A DNA stretch of 64,000 bases from Ahrensia sp. (GTDB lineage Bacteria > Pseudomonadota > Alphaproteobacteria > Rhizobiales > Rhizobiaceae), in NCBI GenBank assembly GCA_002698425.1, contig NZXU01000119.1:7435-71434 (forward strand), written 5' to 3'. A model generated the notes under the pieces. The model saw nothing but the letters and a program-made list of their open reading frames with translations, did not search any database and was not told the DNA's origin. Below, piece after piece: positions 1 to 9,450 of the stretch; position 1 is the stretch's first letter, and each line of letters opens with the position of its first letter. The position numbers were made by a program, and so were the translations under genes.

Positions 1-109
1 GCGTCCTTCCCGAGGGGAGGGGCAAGAGCTGTCTTTTTTCGTCGAACTTCCCATTTTGCCGCTTTCCAGCGACGTTCGTTCTCCCGGACGGGTCGGTCGC
101 GCCGGTAGC

Positions 110-138
110 TTGCTATTGGAGCCTGTTGCGGAAATAAC
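110..138 (+). promoter_or_regulatory. Candidate sigma-70-type promoter for the nuo operon
   Basis: TTGCTA (110-115) and AATAAC (133-138) are 17 bases apart, each matching 4 of 6 consensus bases. A start near 145 would fall inside the palindrome that follows. This was found by eye only, and high-GC alphaproteobacterial promoters are often degenerate. Confidence 0.35.
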
Positions 139-157
139 ATGACAAATTTAGTCATGT
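137..157. promoter_or_regulatory. 21-bp palindrome, candidate operator upstream of nuoA
   Basis: ACATGAC (137-143) and GTCATGT (151-157) are perfect inverted arms around a 7-base AT-only centre, and the inner AA/TT pairs extend the symmetry. The site sits about 200 bases before nuoA and touches the candidate -10 box. A dimeric transcription factor is the natural reading. It does not match the FNR (TTGAT-N4-ATCAA) consensus. Confidence 0.45.
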
Positions 158-357
158 ATTTTCGGCGGCTTGCGCCGGCGAGAGAGGTGCGCGCGAAGTT
201 AATTTTCGCGCCGATTTTGGCCTATTGTGCACTTGCGTAGAGCCGCCCCAAGGTCTAACCCGTGAGCGTCGGAAAAGCGGCAAGCGGCCCTTTGACGAGG
301 CCCGCGAGAAACGGCAGTCACGCCGTCAGCCGCGCAACGAAACGGTGAAGCCAGATC

Positions 358-723
358 ATGGACGCAGTCGTCGCATCCTATTTGCCGATCATCATTTTTC
401 TCGTGATTTGCGCCGTCATCGGCGGCGCGCTGATGATCGCCCCCTTCGTTCTTGCCTACAAGAATCCGGACCCGGAAAAATTGTCGGCCTATGAGTGCGG
501 CTTCAACGCCTTCGACGATGCGCGCATGAAGTTCGACGTGCGGTTCTATCTCGTCTCCATCCTGTTCATCATCTTCGACCTCGAAGTGGCCTTCCTGTTT
601 CCCTGGGCGGTGTCCTTCGGCGAGATCGGCCTCTACGGCTTCTGGTCGATGATGGTGTTCCTTGCCGTTTTGACGATCGGCTTCATCTATGAATGGAAGA
701 AGGGAGCGCTCGAATGGGATTGA
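358..723 (+). CDS. nuoA: NADH-quinone oxidoreductase subunit A
   Basis: This is a small membrane subunit of proton-pumping complex I, at the junction of the peripheral and membrane arms. The 121-residue protein has the usual family length and three hydrophobic segments (about residues 8-32, 62-82 and 88-110). The conserved loop [20 protein letters not shown] lies between the first and second. It is the first gene of the operon, and nuoB starts inside its 3' end. The length, loop and context make the assignment secure. Confidence 0.97.
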   Translation: MDAVVASYLPIIIFLVICAVIGGALMIAPFVLAYKNPDPEKLSAYECGFNAFDDARMKFDVRFYLVSILFIIFDLEVAFLFPWAVSFGEIGLYGFWSMMVFLAVLTIGFIYEWKKGALEWD

Positions 724-1289
724 CCAACGACACGCTGGTCGCGCCGCAGCCCAGGGGCATCATCGATCCGAAGACGGGAAAGCCCGTCGGCGGCGACGAC
801 CCGTTCTTCGGCGAGATCAACAACGAACTGGCCGACAAGGGCTTTCTCGTCACCTCGACCGACGAACTCATCAACTGGGCGCGCACCGGCTCGCTGATGT
901 GGATGACCTTCGGCCTTGCTTGCTGCGCCGTCGAGATGATGCAGATGTCGATGCCGCGTTATGACTGCGAGCGTTTCGGCTTCGCGCCGCGCGGCTCGCC
1001 GCGCCAGTCCGACGTGATGATCGTCGCCGGGACGCTGACCAACAAGATGGCGCCGGCGCTGCGCAAGGTCTACGACCAGATGCCCGAGCCCCGCTACGTC
1101 ATCTCGATGGGCTCCTGCGCCAATGGCGGCGGCTATTATCATTATTCCTATTCGGTCGTGCGCGGCTGCGACCGGGTCGTTCCGGTGGACATCTATGTCC
1201 CCGGCTGCCCGCCCACCGCCGAAGCGCTGCTCTATGGCGTGCTTCTTCTGCAGAAGAAGATCCGCCGTACGGGCACGATCGAACGCTGA
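714..1289 (+). CDS. nuoB: NADH-quinone oxidoreductase subunit B
   Basis: NuoB carries the terminal [4Fe-4S] cluster N2 that passes electrons to quinone. The 191-residue protein has the four cluster cysteines: the adjacent pair C70-C71 (in LACCAVEMM), C135 (GSCANGG) and C165 (VPGCPP). I chose the ATG at 714, which overlaps nuoA by 10 bases. The in-frame ATG at 693 would add seven residues untypical of the family. Overlap with nuoA suggests translational coupling. Confidence 0.97.
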   Translation: MGLTNDTLVAPQPRGIIDPKTGKPVGGDDPFFGEINNELADKGFLVTSTDELINWARTGSLMWMTFGLACCAVEMMQMSMPRYDCERFGFAPRGSPRQSDVMIVAGTLTNKMAPALRKVYDQMPEPRYVISMGSCANGGGYYHYSYSVVRGCDRVVPVDIYVPGCPPTAEALLYGVLLLQKKIRRTGTIER

Positions 1290-1311
1290 TCGCCGCGGGG
1301 GCTCCGAAGAC

Positions 1312-1920
1312 ATGGCATCCATCGAATCGCTCAACGATCTCGCCAGCACGATATCGGACTCGCTCGAGGGTATCGATTACGAGGCGCAGATCGCCTATGG
1401 CGAGCTGACGCTGAACACCGATATCGGCAGCCTGATCGAGCTGCTGACCGCGCTGCGCGACGACGTGCAGCTGAAGTTCGTCTCTTTCATCGACGCCACG
1501 GCTGTGGACTATCCAGGCCGGGACAAGCGTTTCGACGTCGTCTATCACCTGATGTCGCCGACGCTGAACCAGCGGCTGCGCGTCAAAGTGCAGACCGACG
1601 AGGATACGCCCGTACCGAGCGCGACCGGCGTCTATCCGGGCGCCAACTGGTTCGAGCGCGAGACCTACGACATGTATGGCGTGCTTTTTTCCGGCCATCC
1701 GGATCTGCGCCGCCTCCTGACCGATTACGGTTTCGAAGGTCATCCGCTCAGGAAGGACTTCCCGCTCTCCGGCTTCGTGCAGGTGCGCTACGACGACGAG
1801 CAGAAGCGCGTCGTCTACGAACCGCTGAAGCTGCGCCAGGAATTCCGCGATTTCGATTTCCTTTCTCCCTGGGAAGGCACGGATTACGTGCTGCCGGGGG
1901 ATGAGAAGGCGCAACAATGA
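1312..1920 (+). CDS. nuoC: NADH-quinone oxidoreductase subunit C
   Basis: This is the 30-kDa hydrophilic subunit of complex I, which packs against NuoD in the peripheral arm. The 202-residue protein contains the family signature around [20 protein letters not shown] and the following [15 protein letters not shown]. The reading frame is open further upstream into nuoB, but ATG 1312 gives the expected N-terminus. The stop overlaps the nuoD start as ATGA. NuoC is separate from NuoD here, unlike the fused NuoCD of enteric bacteria. Confidence 0.97.
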   Translation: MASIESLNDLASTISDSLEGIDYEAQIAYGELTLNTDIGSLIELLTALRDDVQLKFVSFIDATAVDYPGRDKRFDVVYHLMSPTLNQRLRVKVQTDEDTPVPSATGVYPGANWFERETYDMYGVLFSGHPDLRRLLTDYGFEGHPLRKDFPLSGFVQVRYDDEQKRVVYEPLKLRQEFRDFDFLSPWEGTDYVLPGDEKAQQ

Positions 1921-3107
1921 CCGAACACAACGTCCGCAATTTCACCATCAATTTCGGCCCGCAGCATCCGGCGGCGCATGGCGTTCTGCGCCTTGTGCTG
2001 GAGCTGGACGGCGAGGTCTGCGAGCGGGTCGATCCGCATATCGGCCTGTTGCATCGCGGCACCGAGAAGCTGATGGAGCACAAGACCTATCTGCAGGCGG
2101 TGCCTTATCTCGACCGGCTCGACTACGTCGCGCCGATGAACCAGGAGCACGCGTTCGCCCTGGCCGTCGAGCGGCTGCTCGACATCGAGGTGCCGAAGCG
2201 CGGGCAGCTGATCCGCGTGCTGTTCTCCGAGATCGGCCGCATCCTGTCGCATCTCCTCAATATCACCACGCAGGCGCTCGACGTCGGCGCGCTGACGCCG
2301 CCGCTGTGGGGTTTCGAGGAACGCGAAAAGCTGATGGTCTTCTACGAGCGGGCCTGCGGCGCGCGAATGCATGCGGCGTATTTCCGGCCCGGCGGCGTCC
2401 ACCAGGATATCCCGCAGAAGCTGGTCGAGGATATCGGCAACTGGATCGATCCGTTCCTGAAAGTCGTCGACGATCTCGATACGCTTTTGACCGCCAACCG
2501 CATCTTCAAGCAGCGCAATGTCGATATCGGCGTCGTCAAGCTGGAAGACGCTTGGGCTTGGGGTTTCTCGGGCGTGATGGTGCGCGGGTCCGGCGCGAAA
2601 TGGGACCTGCGCAAATCGCAGCCCTATGAGTGCTATGACGAGATGGAATTCCAGATCCCGATCGGAAAGAACGGCGATTGCTACGATCGTTATCTCATCC
2701 GCATGGAGGAGATGCGCCAGGCCGCCCATATAATGCGGCAATGCGTCGACCGGCTGCTCGGTGCCGAATCGACCGGCCCGGTCTCCAACATGGACGGCAA
2801 GGTCGTGCCGCCGAAGCGCGGCGAGATGAAGCGCTCGATGGAGGCGCTGATTCATCACTTCAAGCTCTACACCGAGGGCTATCACGTGCCGGCCGGAGAG
2901 GTTTACGCCGCCGTCGAGGCGCCGAAGGGCGAATTCGGCGTGTTCCTGGTCTCCGACGGCTCCAACAAGCCCTACAAGGTGAAGCTGCGCGCGCCGGGTT
3001 TCGCGCATTTGCAGGCGATGGATTTCCTCTGCCGCGGCCACATGCTGGCCGACGTCTCCGCCGTGCTCGGCTCCCTCGATATCGTGTTTGGTGAGGTGGA
3101 CCGCTGA
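1917..3107 (+). CDS. nuoD: NADH-quinone oxidoreductase subunit D
   Basis: This is the 49-kDa subunit of complex I. With NuoB it forms the quinone-binding cavity, and it is related to the large subunit of NiFe hydrogenases. The 396-residue protein begins with the characteristic [19 protein letters not shown] segment, followed by [12 protein letters not shown], and ends in the conserved [12 protein letters not shown]. It starts by a 4-base ATGA overlap with nuoC, so translation is probably coupled. Confidence 0.97.
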   Translation: MTEHNVRNFTINFGPQHPAAHGVLRLVLELDGEVCERVDPHIGLLHRGTEKLMEHKTYLQAVPYLDRLDYVAPMNQEHAFALAVERLLDIEVPKRGQLIRVLFSEIGRILSHLLNITTQALDVGALTPPLWGFEEREKLMVFYERACGARMHAAYFRPGGVHQDIPQKLVEDIGNWIDPFLKVVDDLDTLLTANRIFKQRNVDIGVVKLEDAWAWGFSGVMVRGSGAKWDLRKSQPYECYDEMEFQIPIGKNGDCYDRYLIRMEEMRQAAHIMRQCVDRLLGAESTGPVSNMDGKVVPPKRGEMKRSMEALIHHFKLYTEGYHVPAGEVYAAVEAPKGEFGVFLVSDGSNKPYKVKLRAPGFAHLQAMDFLCRGHMLADVSAVLGSLDIVFGEVDR

Positions 3108-3108
3108 T

Positions 3109-4527
3109 ATGTCCGTTCGTCGTCTAGCAGAAGCATCCGTCCAGCCGGCCGAATTCGCGTTCACTCCGGCCATGGCCAAGGAAGCCGAGAAGTGGATCGG
3201 CAAATATCCTGAAGGCCGCGAGCAGTCGGCGGTGATTCCGCTGCTCATGCTCGCCCAGGAGCAGGATGGCTGGGTGACCCAGGCCGCGATCGAGCATGTC
3301 GCCGAAAGGCTCGACATGGCGAAGATCCGCGTGCTCGAGGTCGCGACCTTCTACACCCAGTTCATGCTGGCTCCGGTCGGCACGAAAGCGCATGTGCAGG
3401 TTTGCGGCACAACGCCCTGCATGCTGCGCGGCGCGGAAGATCTGAAGAAGATCTGCCAGTCGAAGATCCACCACGATCCGCTGACGCCGAATGCAGACGG
3501 CACGCTGTCCTGGGAGGAGGTCGAGTGCCAGGGTACTTGCGTCAACGCGCCGATGGTGATGATCGGCAAGGACACCTATGAGGACCTGACGCCTGAGCGT
3601 CTCGAAGAGATCATCGACGCTTTCGAGGCGGGCAAGGGCGACATGATCGAGCCCGGTCCGCAGGTCGACCGCATCTACTCCGCACCCGAAGGGGGGCCGG
3701 TGACGCTCCTCGACGATGAATCGAAGACAGCGGCAAGCAGCGCGAAGCGCGGCAAGGGCAACGCGCCGCAGAAAATGACGAAGGCCGCCCGGCCGGATCC
3801 CTCCGCGCCGGAAGGCGATGAGACGCTCGCCGACCCGGACGAGGCGGAAGGTCCGGGGCGCCTTGAGGCCTCCAAATCCGGTTCCAACGCCAAGACCAAC
3901 GATGCGGGCCCGACGCTCAAGGTCGCCACCACGGCGAGCGGCGTGAAGCCGAAGAAGAAGCCGGCGGAACGCGCGGAAAGCGGCAATTCGACCCTGAACG
4001 TCGCCTCGACGGCCTCGGTGGTTTCCGGCGCACGTCATGAGCCTCTGCCGGAAAAACGCACCAAGGAGCCGCCGCGCCGCGACGATTCCAAGAAGGTGAA
4101 GGCAAAGACGGTGCCCGAGCCGCAGCCGGAACCCAAGACCTACGACGAGAGCAAGCCCAACCCGACGATGAAACTCGCCGCGACGGCTTCGGGCCGCGCC
4201 AAGGCGCCGGCCAGGAAAGCCGAGGCGACAGCCGCGCCTTCGCTGGATGACGGCAATCGTCCCGCCGCGATGGACAAGCCCGATAACCCGGACGATCTGA
4301 AGATGATTTCCGGTGTCGGTCCGAAGATCGAGGGTATCCTGCACTCGCTCGGCATCTACAAATGGGAACAGATCGCCGGCTGGAAGAAGGCCGAATGCGA
4401 CTGGATCGACGGCTATCTGAAGTTCAAGGGCCGCATCGAGCGCGAGGACTGGGTCAAGCAGGCCACGGCGCTCGCGACCGGCGGCGTCGACGAATATGTC
4501 CGCGTTTTCGGCAAGAAGCCGCGGTGA
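3109..4527 (+). CDS. nuoE: NADH-quinone oxidoreductase subunit E with long C-terminal extension
   Basis: The first 170 residues or so are the usual thioredoxin-like NuoE, with [2Fe-2S] ligands C99, C104, C140 and C144 (spacing C-x4-C and C-x3-C). The remaining 300 residues are extra. They consist of a charged, Pro/Ala/Lys-rich linker with three copies of a TLKVATTASG-like motif (about 268-278, 294-304, 352-362), then a compact C-terminal domain (about 393-459) with ISGVGPKIEGILHSLGI, which resembles a helix-hairpin-helix. Family members in enteric bacteria are about 165 residues; extended forms are known in alphaproteobacteria. ATG 3109 was chosen; an in-frame ATG at 3088 lies inside nuoD. 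The same C-terminal domain recurs in the gene at 5940. Confidence 0.95.
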   Translation: MSVRRLAEASVQPAEFAFTPAMAKEAEKWIGKYPEGREQSAVIPLLMLAQEQDGWVTQAAIEHVAERLDMAKIRVLEVATFYTQFMLAPVGTKAHVQVCGTTPCMLRGAEDLKKICQSKIHHDPLTPNADGTLSWEEVECQGTCVNAPMVMIGKDTYEDLTPERLEEIIDAFEAGKGDMIEPGPQVDRIYSAPEGGPVTLLDDESKTAASSAKRGKGNAPQKMTKAARPDPSAPEGDETLADPDEAEGPGRLEASKSGSNAKTNDAGPTLKVATTASGVKPKKKPAERAESGNSTLNVASTASVVSGARHEPLPEKRTKEPPRRDDSKKVKAKTVPEPQPEPKTYDESKPNPTMKLAATASGRAKAPARKAEATAAPSLDDGNRPAAMDKPDNPDDLKMISGVGPKIEGILHSLGIYKWEQIAGWKKAECDWIDGYLKFKGRIEREDWVKQATALATGGVDEYVRVFGKKPR

Positions 4528-4539
4528 GGGGAATGAACG

Positions 4540-5844
4540 ATGCTCGCTGACAAGGATCGCATTTTCACCAATCTCTACGGCCTGCGCGACAGGAGCCTGA
4601 AAGGTGCGATGGCGCGCGGCCACTGGGACAACACCAAGGGCCTGATCGAGAAGGGCCGCGACTGGATCATCGACGAGATGAAGGCGTCGGGACTGCGCGG
4701 CCGCGGCGGCGCCGGCTTCCCGACCGGCCTGAAATGGTCGTTCATGCCGAAGCAGAACGACGGCCGTCCGCACTACCTTGTCGTCAATGCGGACGAGTCG
4801 GAGCCCGGCACCTGCAAGGACCGCGACATCATGCGCCACGATCCGCATACGCTGATCGAGGGCTGCGTGATCGCCGGCTGCGCCATGGGCGCCCATACCG
4901 CCTATATCTATGTGCGCGGCGAATATATCCGCGAGCGCGAGGCGCTGCAGGCGGCGATCGACGAGTGCTATGACGCCAAGCTGCTCGGCAAGAACAGCAA
5001 GTGCGGCTGGGACATGGACATTTACGTCCATCACGGCGCCGGCGCCTATATCTGCGGCGAGGAAACGGCGCTGATCGAAAGCCTGGAAGGCAAGAAGGGC
5101 CAGCCACGGCTGAAGCCGCCATTCCCGGCCAATGTCGGCCTCTATGGCTGCCCGACCACGGTCAACAATGTCGAATCGATCGCCGTCGCGCCGACGATCC
5201 TGCGCCGCGGCGGCGCATGGTTTGCCGGCATCGGCCGTCCGAACAATGTCGGCACCAAGCTGTTCATGGTGTCGGGCCATGTCGAAATGCCCTGCACCTT
5301 CGAGGAGGCGATGGGGCTGAGCTTCCGCGAGATCATCGAGAAGCATTGCGGCGGCATTCGCGGCGGCTGGGATAATCTTCTCGCCGTCATTCCGGGCGGC
5401 GCGTCCTGTCCTGTCGTGCGCGGCGAGGATATCGCCGATGCGACGATGGATTTCGACGGCATGCGCGAGCTAAAATCGTCCTTCGGCACCGGCGGCATGA
5501 TCGTCATGGACAAGTCGACCGACATCGTGAAGGCGATCTGGCGCATCGCGGCCTTCTTCAAGCATGAGAGCTGTGGCCAGTGCACGCCGTGCCGCGAAGG
5601 CACCGGCTGGATGATGCGCGTGCTCGAGCGCATGGTGGTCGGCAATGCGCAGAAGCGCGAGATCGACATGCTGCTGGAAGTGTCGAAGCAGGTGGAAGGC
5701 CACACGATTTGCGCGCTGGGCGATGCCGCGGCGTGGCCGATCCAGGGGCTGATCCGCAATTTCCGTCCGGAGATCGAGCGCCGTATCGACGAATACACCC
5801 GCAATGCGGACAGCAGCCGTCCGGCGCTGGAAGCTGCGGAATAG
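4540..5844 (+). CDS. nuoF: NADH-quinone oxidoreductase subunit F (NADH/FMN-binding)
   Basis: This is the entry point of electrons: it binds NADH and FMN and holds cluster N3. The 434-residue protein shows the nucleotide/FMN region [13 protein letters not shown] near residues 53-65, the [14 protein letters not shown] segment, and [19 protein letters not shown]. The [4Fe-4S] ligands C345, C348 and C351 lie in [12 protein letters not shown], with the distal C391. A GAGGGGAA ribosome-binding site precedes ATG 4540. It follows nuoE after 12 bases. Confidence 0.97.
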   Translation: MLADKDRIFTNLYGLRDRSLKGAMARGHWDNTKGLIEKGRDWIIDEMKASGLRGRGGAGFPTGLKWSFMPKQNDGRPHYLVVNADESEPGTCKDRDIMRHDPHTLIEGCVIAGCAMGAHTAYIYVRGEYIREREALQAAIDECYDAKLLGKNSKCGWDMDIYVHHGAGAYICGEETALIESLEGKKGQPRLKPPFPANVGLYGCPTTVNNVESIAVAPTILRRGGAWFAGIGRPNNVGTKLFMVSGHVEMPCTFEEAMGLSFREIIEKHCGGIRGGWDNLLAVIPGGASCPVVRGEDIADATMDFDGMRELKSSFGTGGMIVMDKSTDIVKAIWRIAAFFKHESCGQCTPCREGTGWMMRVLERMVVGNAQKREIDMLLEVSKQVEGHTICALGDAAAWPIQGLIRNFRPEIERRIDEYTRNADSSRPALEAAE

Positions 5845-5939
5845 CAGAGTGAAGGCAAGGCGGCGTCATGACCGCCGGACAAGGGAAACGCAAAGGGCAG
5901 GGGAACCGAACAGACACAGGAAACCCAGAGGAGGGTTCG

Positions 5940-6833
5940 ATGTCGAAGTCCACGCACCCGAGTGAAACGATGACGAGTGAAACGCCATTCGCCGCAATGA
6001 CCGGCGAGATGACCGAGATGCAGAAGGAAGCCATGGCAATGCTGGCGTCCTCGCCGCAATTTGCCGGCGTGGCGAACCTTGCCGCGCATCCGATGGGCGC
6101 CATGGCGGCTGCCTCCGCGCTCGGTCTCGGCATGGCGAGCCAGATGATGGGTATATTCGCGGGTACGATGGCTGGCGCGATGCAGGCGGCCAACATGCTC
6201 GCCAACGAGACGACCGGCGGCCATTCCGCGGTCTTCGGCCTCGCCAATCCGCTCGATTTCGACCTGGCGACCGGCTCATTCGACGACACGAAGGAGCCGG
6301 ACACGGTTGCGGCGAAGCCGGTCGAAACGAAGAAGCCTGCGGTGAAGAAACCGGCGGCGAAGAAGGCCGAGGCCCCGGCCAAGCCTGCGCCGAAGAAGGC
6401 CGCGCCAAAAAAGGCGGAAGCCGAGGTCAATACGGCGGACGTGAAGAAGGCGGCTAAAAAGCCGACGGCGAAATCCGCCGCGAAAGCGAAGCCCGCTGCG
6501 GCGAAGGCCGCGCCCGCCAAACCGGAACCCGTTGCGCTGGCGAAAACCGCGCCGGAAGCGGCCGTCGGCACGATTGAGCCGGTGATGCCGGAGGATTTCG
6601 TCAAGCCGAAGCCGATGACGAAGCCGGACATGCCGGACGATCTGAAGGTCATTTCGGGTGTCGGGCCGAAGCTCGAGGGCGTCCTCAACAGCCTCGGGAT
6701 CTGGACGTACAAGCAAATCGCCGCCTGGACGCCCCACGAGATCGCCTGGGTCGACGATTATCTGCAGTTCAAGGGCCGCATCGAGCGTGACGAATGGGTC
6801 GCGCAGGCGACCGAATTGATGAAGAAGGGCTGA
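5940..6833 (+). CDS. Ala/Lys-rich protein with NuoE-tail-like C-terminal domain
   Basis: This protein has no function I can assign. The 297 residues comprise a Met/Ala-rich, amphipathic-looking N-terminal part (about residues 20-85), a histone-H1-like Lys/Ala/Pro linker (about 115-205), and a C-terminal domain (232-297) containing ISGVGPKLEGVLNSLGI. Aligned by eye over 59 positions, that domain is identical at 39 to the end of NuoE. ATG 5940 is preferred over the in-frame ATG 5868 because a strong GAGGAGGG Shine-Dalgarno sequence lies just before it. The gene sits between nuoF and nuoG, so it is probably made together with complex I. Candidate roles are an accessory or assembly factor, or a partner that shares a binding site with NuoE; these are inference. 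Confidence 0.85.
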   Translation: MSKSTHPSETMTSETPFAAMTGEMTEMQKEAMAMLASSPQFAGVANLAAHPMGAMAAASALGLGMASQMMGIFAGTMAGAMQAANMLANETTGGHSAVFGLANPLDFDLATGSFDDTKEPDTVAAKPVETKKPAVKKPAAKKAEAPAKPAPKKAAPKKAEAEVNTADVKKAAKKPTAKSAAKAKPAAAKAAPAKPEPVALAKTAPEAAVGTIEPVMPEDFVKPKPMTKPDMPDDLKVISGVGPKLEGVLNSLGIWTYKQIAAWTPHEIAWVDDYLQFKGRIERDEWVAQATELMKKG

Positions 6834-6844
6834 CCGGATCCGCC

Positions 6845-7306
6845 ATGCATCTCGCCGAGCTCAATATCGCGAAGCCGAGCTACGCCCTCGACGACCCCCG
6901 TATCGCCGGGTTCGTCGCGCGGCTTGACGCGGTGAATGCGGTTGCGGAGCGGTCGCCGGGTTTTGTCTGGCGGCTCGAGGACGAGGCCGGAAATGCTCTG
7001 GCAATTCAGGCATTTGACGATCCCGGCCTGATCGTCAACATGAGCGTCTGGGAGACGCCGGGCCATCTGGAACACTTTGTCTGGAACACGGTCCACAAGC
7101 AGGTTTACCGCCGCAAGGCGGAATGGTTCGACGCACTCGCCTCGCATCATTTCGTCATGTGGTGGGTCGAGGAAGGGCACGTACCGACGCTGGCCGAGGC
7201 GCGCGAGAAGCTGGAGAAGCTCGATCGCGACGGCGACAGCGACGAAGCATTTGGATGGGCGCATCTGCCGCATGTCAAACTCTGGCAATCGCAGCGCTGC
7301 GCCTAA
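6845..7306 (+). CDS. DUF3291 family protein
   Basis: The 153-residue protein starts MHLAELNIAKPSYALDDPRI and contains the WETPGHLEHFVWNTVHKQVY and HHFVMWWVEEGHVPTLAEA segments of the DUF3291 family. That family has the compact alpha/beta fold of antibiotic-biosynthesis-monooxygenase-like proteins. ATG 6845 gives the family's normal N-terminus; an in-frame codon at 6794 lies within the preceding gene. It lies 11 bases after the previous gene and 24 bases before nuoG, so it is co-transcribed with complex I. A role in complex I is not established, and no cofactor ligands are obvious. Confidence 0.85.
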   Translation: MHLAELNIAKPSYALDDPRIAGFVARLDAVNAVAERSPGFVWRLEDEAGNALAIQAFDDPGLIVNMSVWETPGHLEHFVWNTVHKQVYRRKAEWFDALASHHFVMWWVEEGHVPTLAEAREKLEKLDRDGDSDEAFGWAHLPHVKLWQSQRCA

Positions 7307-7330
7307 GGATCGAAGGTTGGAATTCGCATC

Positions 7331-9418
7331 ATGGCAGTGATCAAGGTTGACGGCAAAGAGGTCGAGGTTCCGGACCACTACACGCTTCTGCAAGCGTGCG
7401 AGGAGGCCGGCGCCGAGGTGCCGCGTTTCTGTTTCCACGAGCGCCTGTCGATTGCCGGCAATTGCCGCATGTGCCTGGTCGAGGTGAAGGGCGGTCCGCC
7501 GAAGCCCGCCGCGTCCTGCGCCATGGGCGTGCGGGATCTGCGGCCCGGACCGGAAGGCCAGCCGCCGGAAGTCTTCACCAACACGCCGATGGTCAAGAAG
7601 GCCCGTGAAGGCGTGATGGAGTTCCTGCTGATCAACCATCCGCTCGATTGCCCGATCTGCGATCAGGGCGGCGAATGCGACCTGCAGGACCAGGCGATGG
7701 CCTTCGGTGTCGATTCGACGCGTTACACCGAGAATAAGCGCGCGGTTGAAGACAAATATATCGGCCCGCTGGTCAAGACGATCATGACGCGCTGCATCCA
7801 TTGCACGCGTTGCGTCCGTTTCACCACGGAAGTCGCCGGGATTTCCGAGCTCGGCCTGATCGGCCGCGGCGAGGACGCCGAAATCACCACCTATCTCGAA
7901 CAGGCGATGACCTCGGAGTTGCAGGGCAATGTGATTGACCTCTGCCCGGTCGGCGCGCTGACCTCGAAACCCTACGAGTTCCATGCCCGTCCGTGGGAAC
8001 TGTCGAAGACCGAATCGATCGACGTGATGGACGCAGTCGGTTCCGCCATCCGCGTGGACACCCGCGGACGCGAAGTGATGCGCGTCATGCCGCGCGTCAA
8101 CGAGGCGGTGAACGAGGAATGGATTTCCGACAAGACCCGCTTCATTTGGGACGGCTTGCGCACCCAACGCCTCGACAGGCCGTATGTCCGCAGCGCCGAG
8201 GGCCGGCTGACGCCGGCGACATGGCCGGAAGCCTTCGCGGCGATCAAATCCGCCGTGTCGGGCAAGGACGGCAAGGCGATCGGCGCGATTGCCGGCGATA
8301 TGGCCGGTGTCGAGGAAATTTATGCGCTGAAGGAGCTTATGGGCTCGCTCGGCTCGCCGAATACCGACTGCCGCCAGGACGGAGCAGCGCTCGATCCGGC
8401 CGCCGGCCGCGCCTCCTACATCTTCAATCCGACCATTGAGGGCATCGAGCAGGCCGACGCGATCCTGATCGTTGGGGCCAATCCGCGCTTCGAGGCCTCC
8501 GTGCTCAATGCCCGCATCCGCAAGGCATGGCGCGCCGGCGCCGTGAAGATCGGCGTTGTCGGCGACATGGGCGACCTGCGCTACGATTACGATACGCTCG
8601 GCGCCGGCCCGGAAACCCTGGCTTCCATCGCCGACGGCTCGCATGAGTTCGCCAAGGTGCTGAAAGACGCCGAACGTCCGATCGTCATTGTCGGGCAGGG
8701 CGCTCTGTCGCGCGAGGATGGCGACGCGATCCTCGGTCTTGCCGCCGGTATCGCGGACGCCTCCGGTGCGCTTGGCGACGACTGGAATGGTTTCGCGGTG
8801 CTGCACACGGCGGCGGCCCGCGTCGGCGGCCTCGATCTGGGCTTCGTGCCGGGCGAGGGCGGTGTCGACGCGCGGTCGATGCTGGCCGAAACGGATGTGC
8901 TGTTCCTGCTCGGCGCCGACGAGATGGATTTACGGGCGCGCAAGCAGGGCGGTTTCACCGTCTATATCGGAACCCATGGCGATGTCGGCGCGCACCATGC
9001 CGACGTCATCCTTCCGGCCTCGGCCTATACCGAGAAATCTGCGACCTATGTGAACACAGAAGGCCGCGTGCAGATGACGACCCGCGCCGGTTTCGCACCG
9101 GGCGAGGCAAAGGAGGACTGGGCGATCCTGCGGGCGCTCTCCGACACGCTCGGTCACAAGCTGCCGTTCGATTCGCTCGCCCAGCTGCGCGCCAAGCTCT
9201 ACGAAGCCTATCCGCATTTCGCCCGCATCGACCAGATCGAGCCCGGCGCAGCCGCCGATGTTGCTGCGCTTGCGAAAAAAGGCGGAAAAACAGACAAGTC
9301 AGCATTTGCATCGCCGGTCAAAGACTTCTATTTGACCAACCCAATCGCGCGCGCCTCCGCCGTCATGGCGGAATGTTCCTCGCTCGCGCGCAATGGCTTT
9401 GCGCAGGCCGCAGAGTGA
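7331..9418 (+). CDS. nuoG: NADH-quinone oxidoreductase subunit G
   Basis: This is the 75-kDa iron-sulfur subunit of complex I. The 695-residue protein has a ferredoxin-like N-terminus with the [2Fe-2S] motif ([15 protein letters not shown] and a distal Cys) and the His-ligated [4Fe-4S] motif [16 protein letters not shown]. Next are the [10 protein letters not shown] cluster with its distal LCPVGAL, and a molybdopterin-oxidoreductase-like C-terminal half. Start ATG 7331 leads straight into the ferredoxin fold ([20 protein letters not shown]). Confidence 0.97.
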   Translation: MAVIKVDGKEVEVPDHYTLLQACEEAGAEVPRFCFHERLSIAGNCRMCLVEVKGGPPKPAASCAMGVRDLRPGPEGQPPEVFTNTPMVKKAREGVMEFLLINHPLDCPICDQGGECDLQDQAMAFGVDSTRYTENKRAVEDKYIGPLVKTIMTRCIHCTRCVRFTTEVAGISELGLIGRGEDAEITTYLEQAMTSELQGNVIDLCPVGALTSKPYEFHARPWELSKTESIDVMDAVGSAIRVDTRGREVMRVMPRVNEAVNEEWISDKTRFIWDGLRTQRLDRPYVRSAEGRLTPATWPEAFAAIKSAVSGKDGKAIGAIAGDMAGVEEIYALKELMGSLGSPNTDCRQDGAALDPAAGRASYIFNPTIEGIEQADAILIVGANPRFEASVLNARIRKAWRAGAVKIGVVGDMGDLRYDYDTLGAGPETLASIADGSHEFAKVLKDAERPIVIVGQGALSREDGDAILGLAAGIADASGALGDDWNGFAVLHTAAARVGGLDLGFVPGEGGVDARSMLAETDVLFLLGADEMDLRARKQGGFTVYIGTHGDVGAHHADVILPASAYTEKSATYVNTEGRVQMTTRAGFAPGEAKEDWAILRALSDTLGHKLPFDSLAQLRAKLYEAYPHFARIDQIEPGAAADVAALAKKGGKTDKSAFASPVKDFYLTNPIARASAVMAECSSLARNGFAQAAE

Positions 9419-9450
9419 CGCGGGAAAGAAGGCAGTAACGGACGGCATTC

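Larger units (their letters stand above)
1..357. other. Non-coding region upstream of the nuo operon
   Basis: No convincing gene is visible in this stretch. It holds a candidate promoter (110-138), a perfect inverted repeat (137-157) and a second GC-rich inverted repeat (arms 191-197 and 205-211), all upstream of nuoA. The beginning may be the tail of whatever lies to the left of the window. Confidence 0.6.

Noticed and set aside
687..1349. Long open frame on the - strand across nuoB
   Set aside because: Shadow of nuoB and nuoC in high-GC DNA; Arg/His-rich translation with no family features.
5132..5375. Overlapping small + strand frames inside nuoF
   Set aside because: Alternative frames of nuoF with Arg-rich translation; no start signal.
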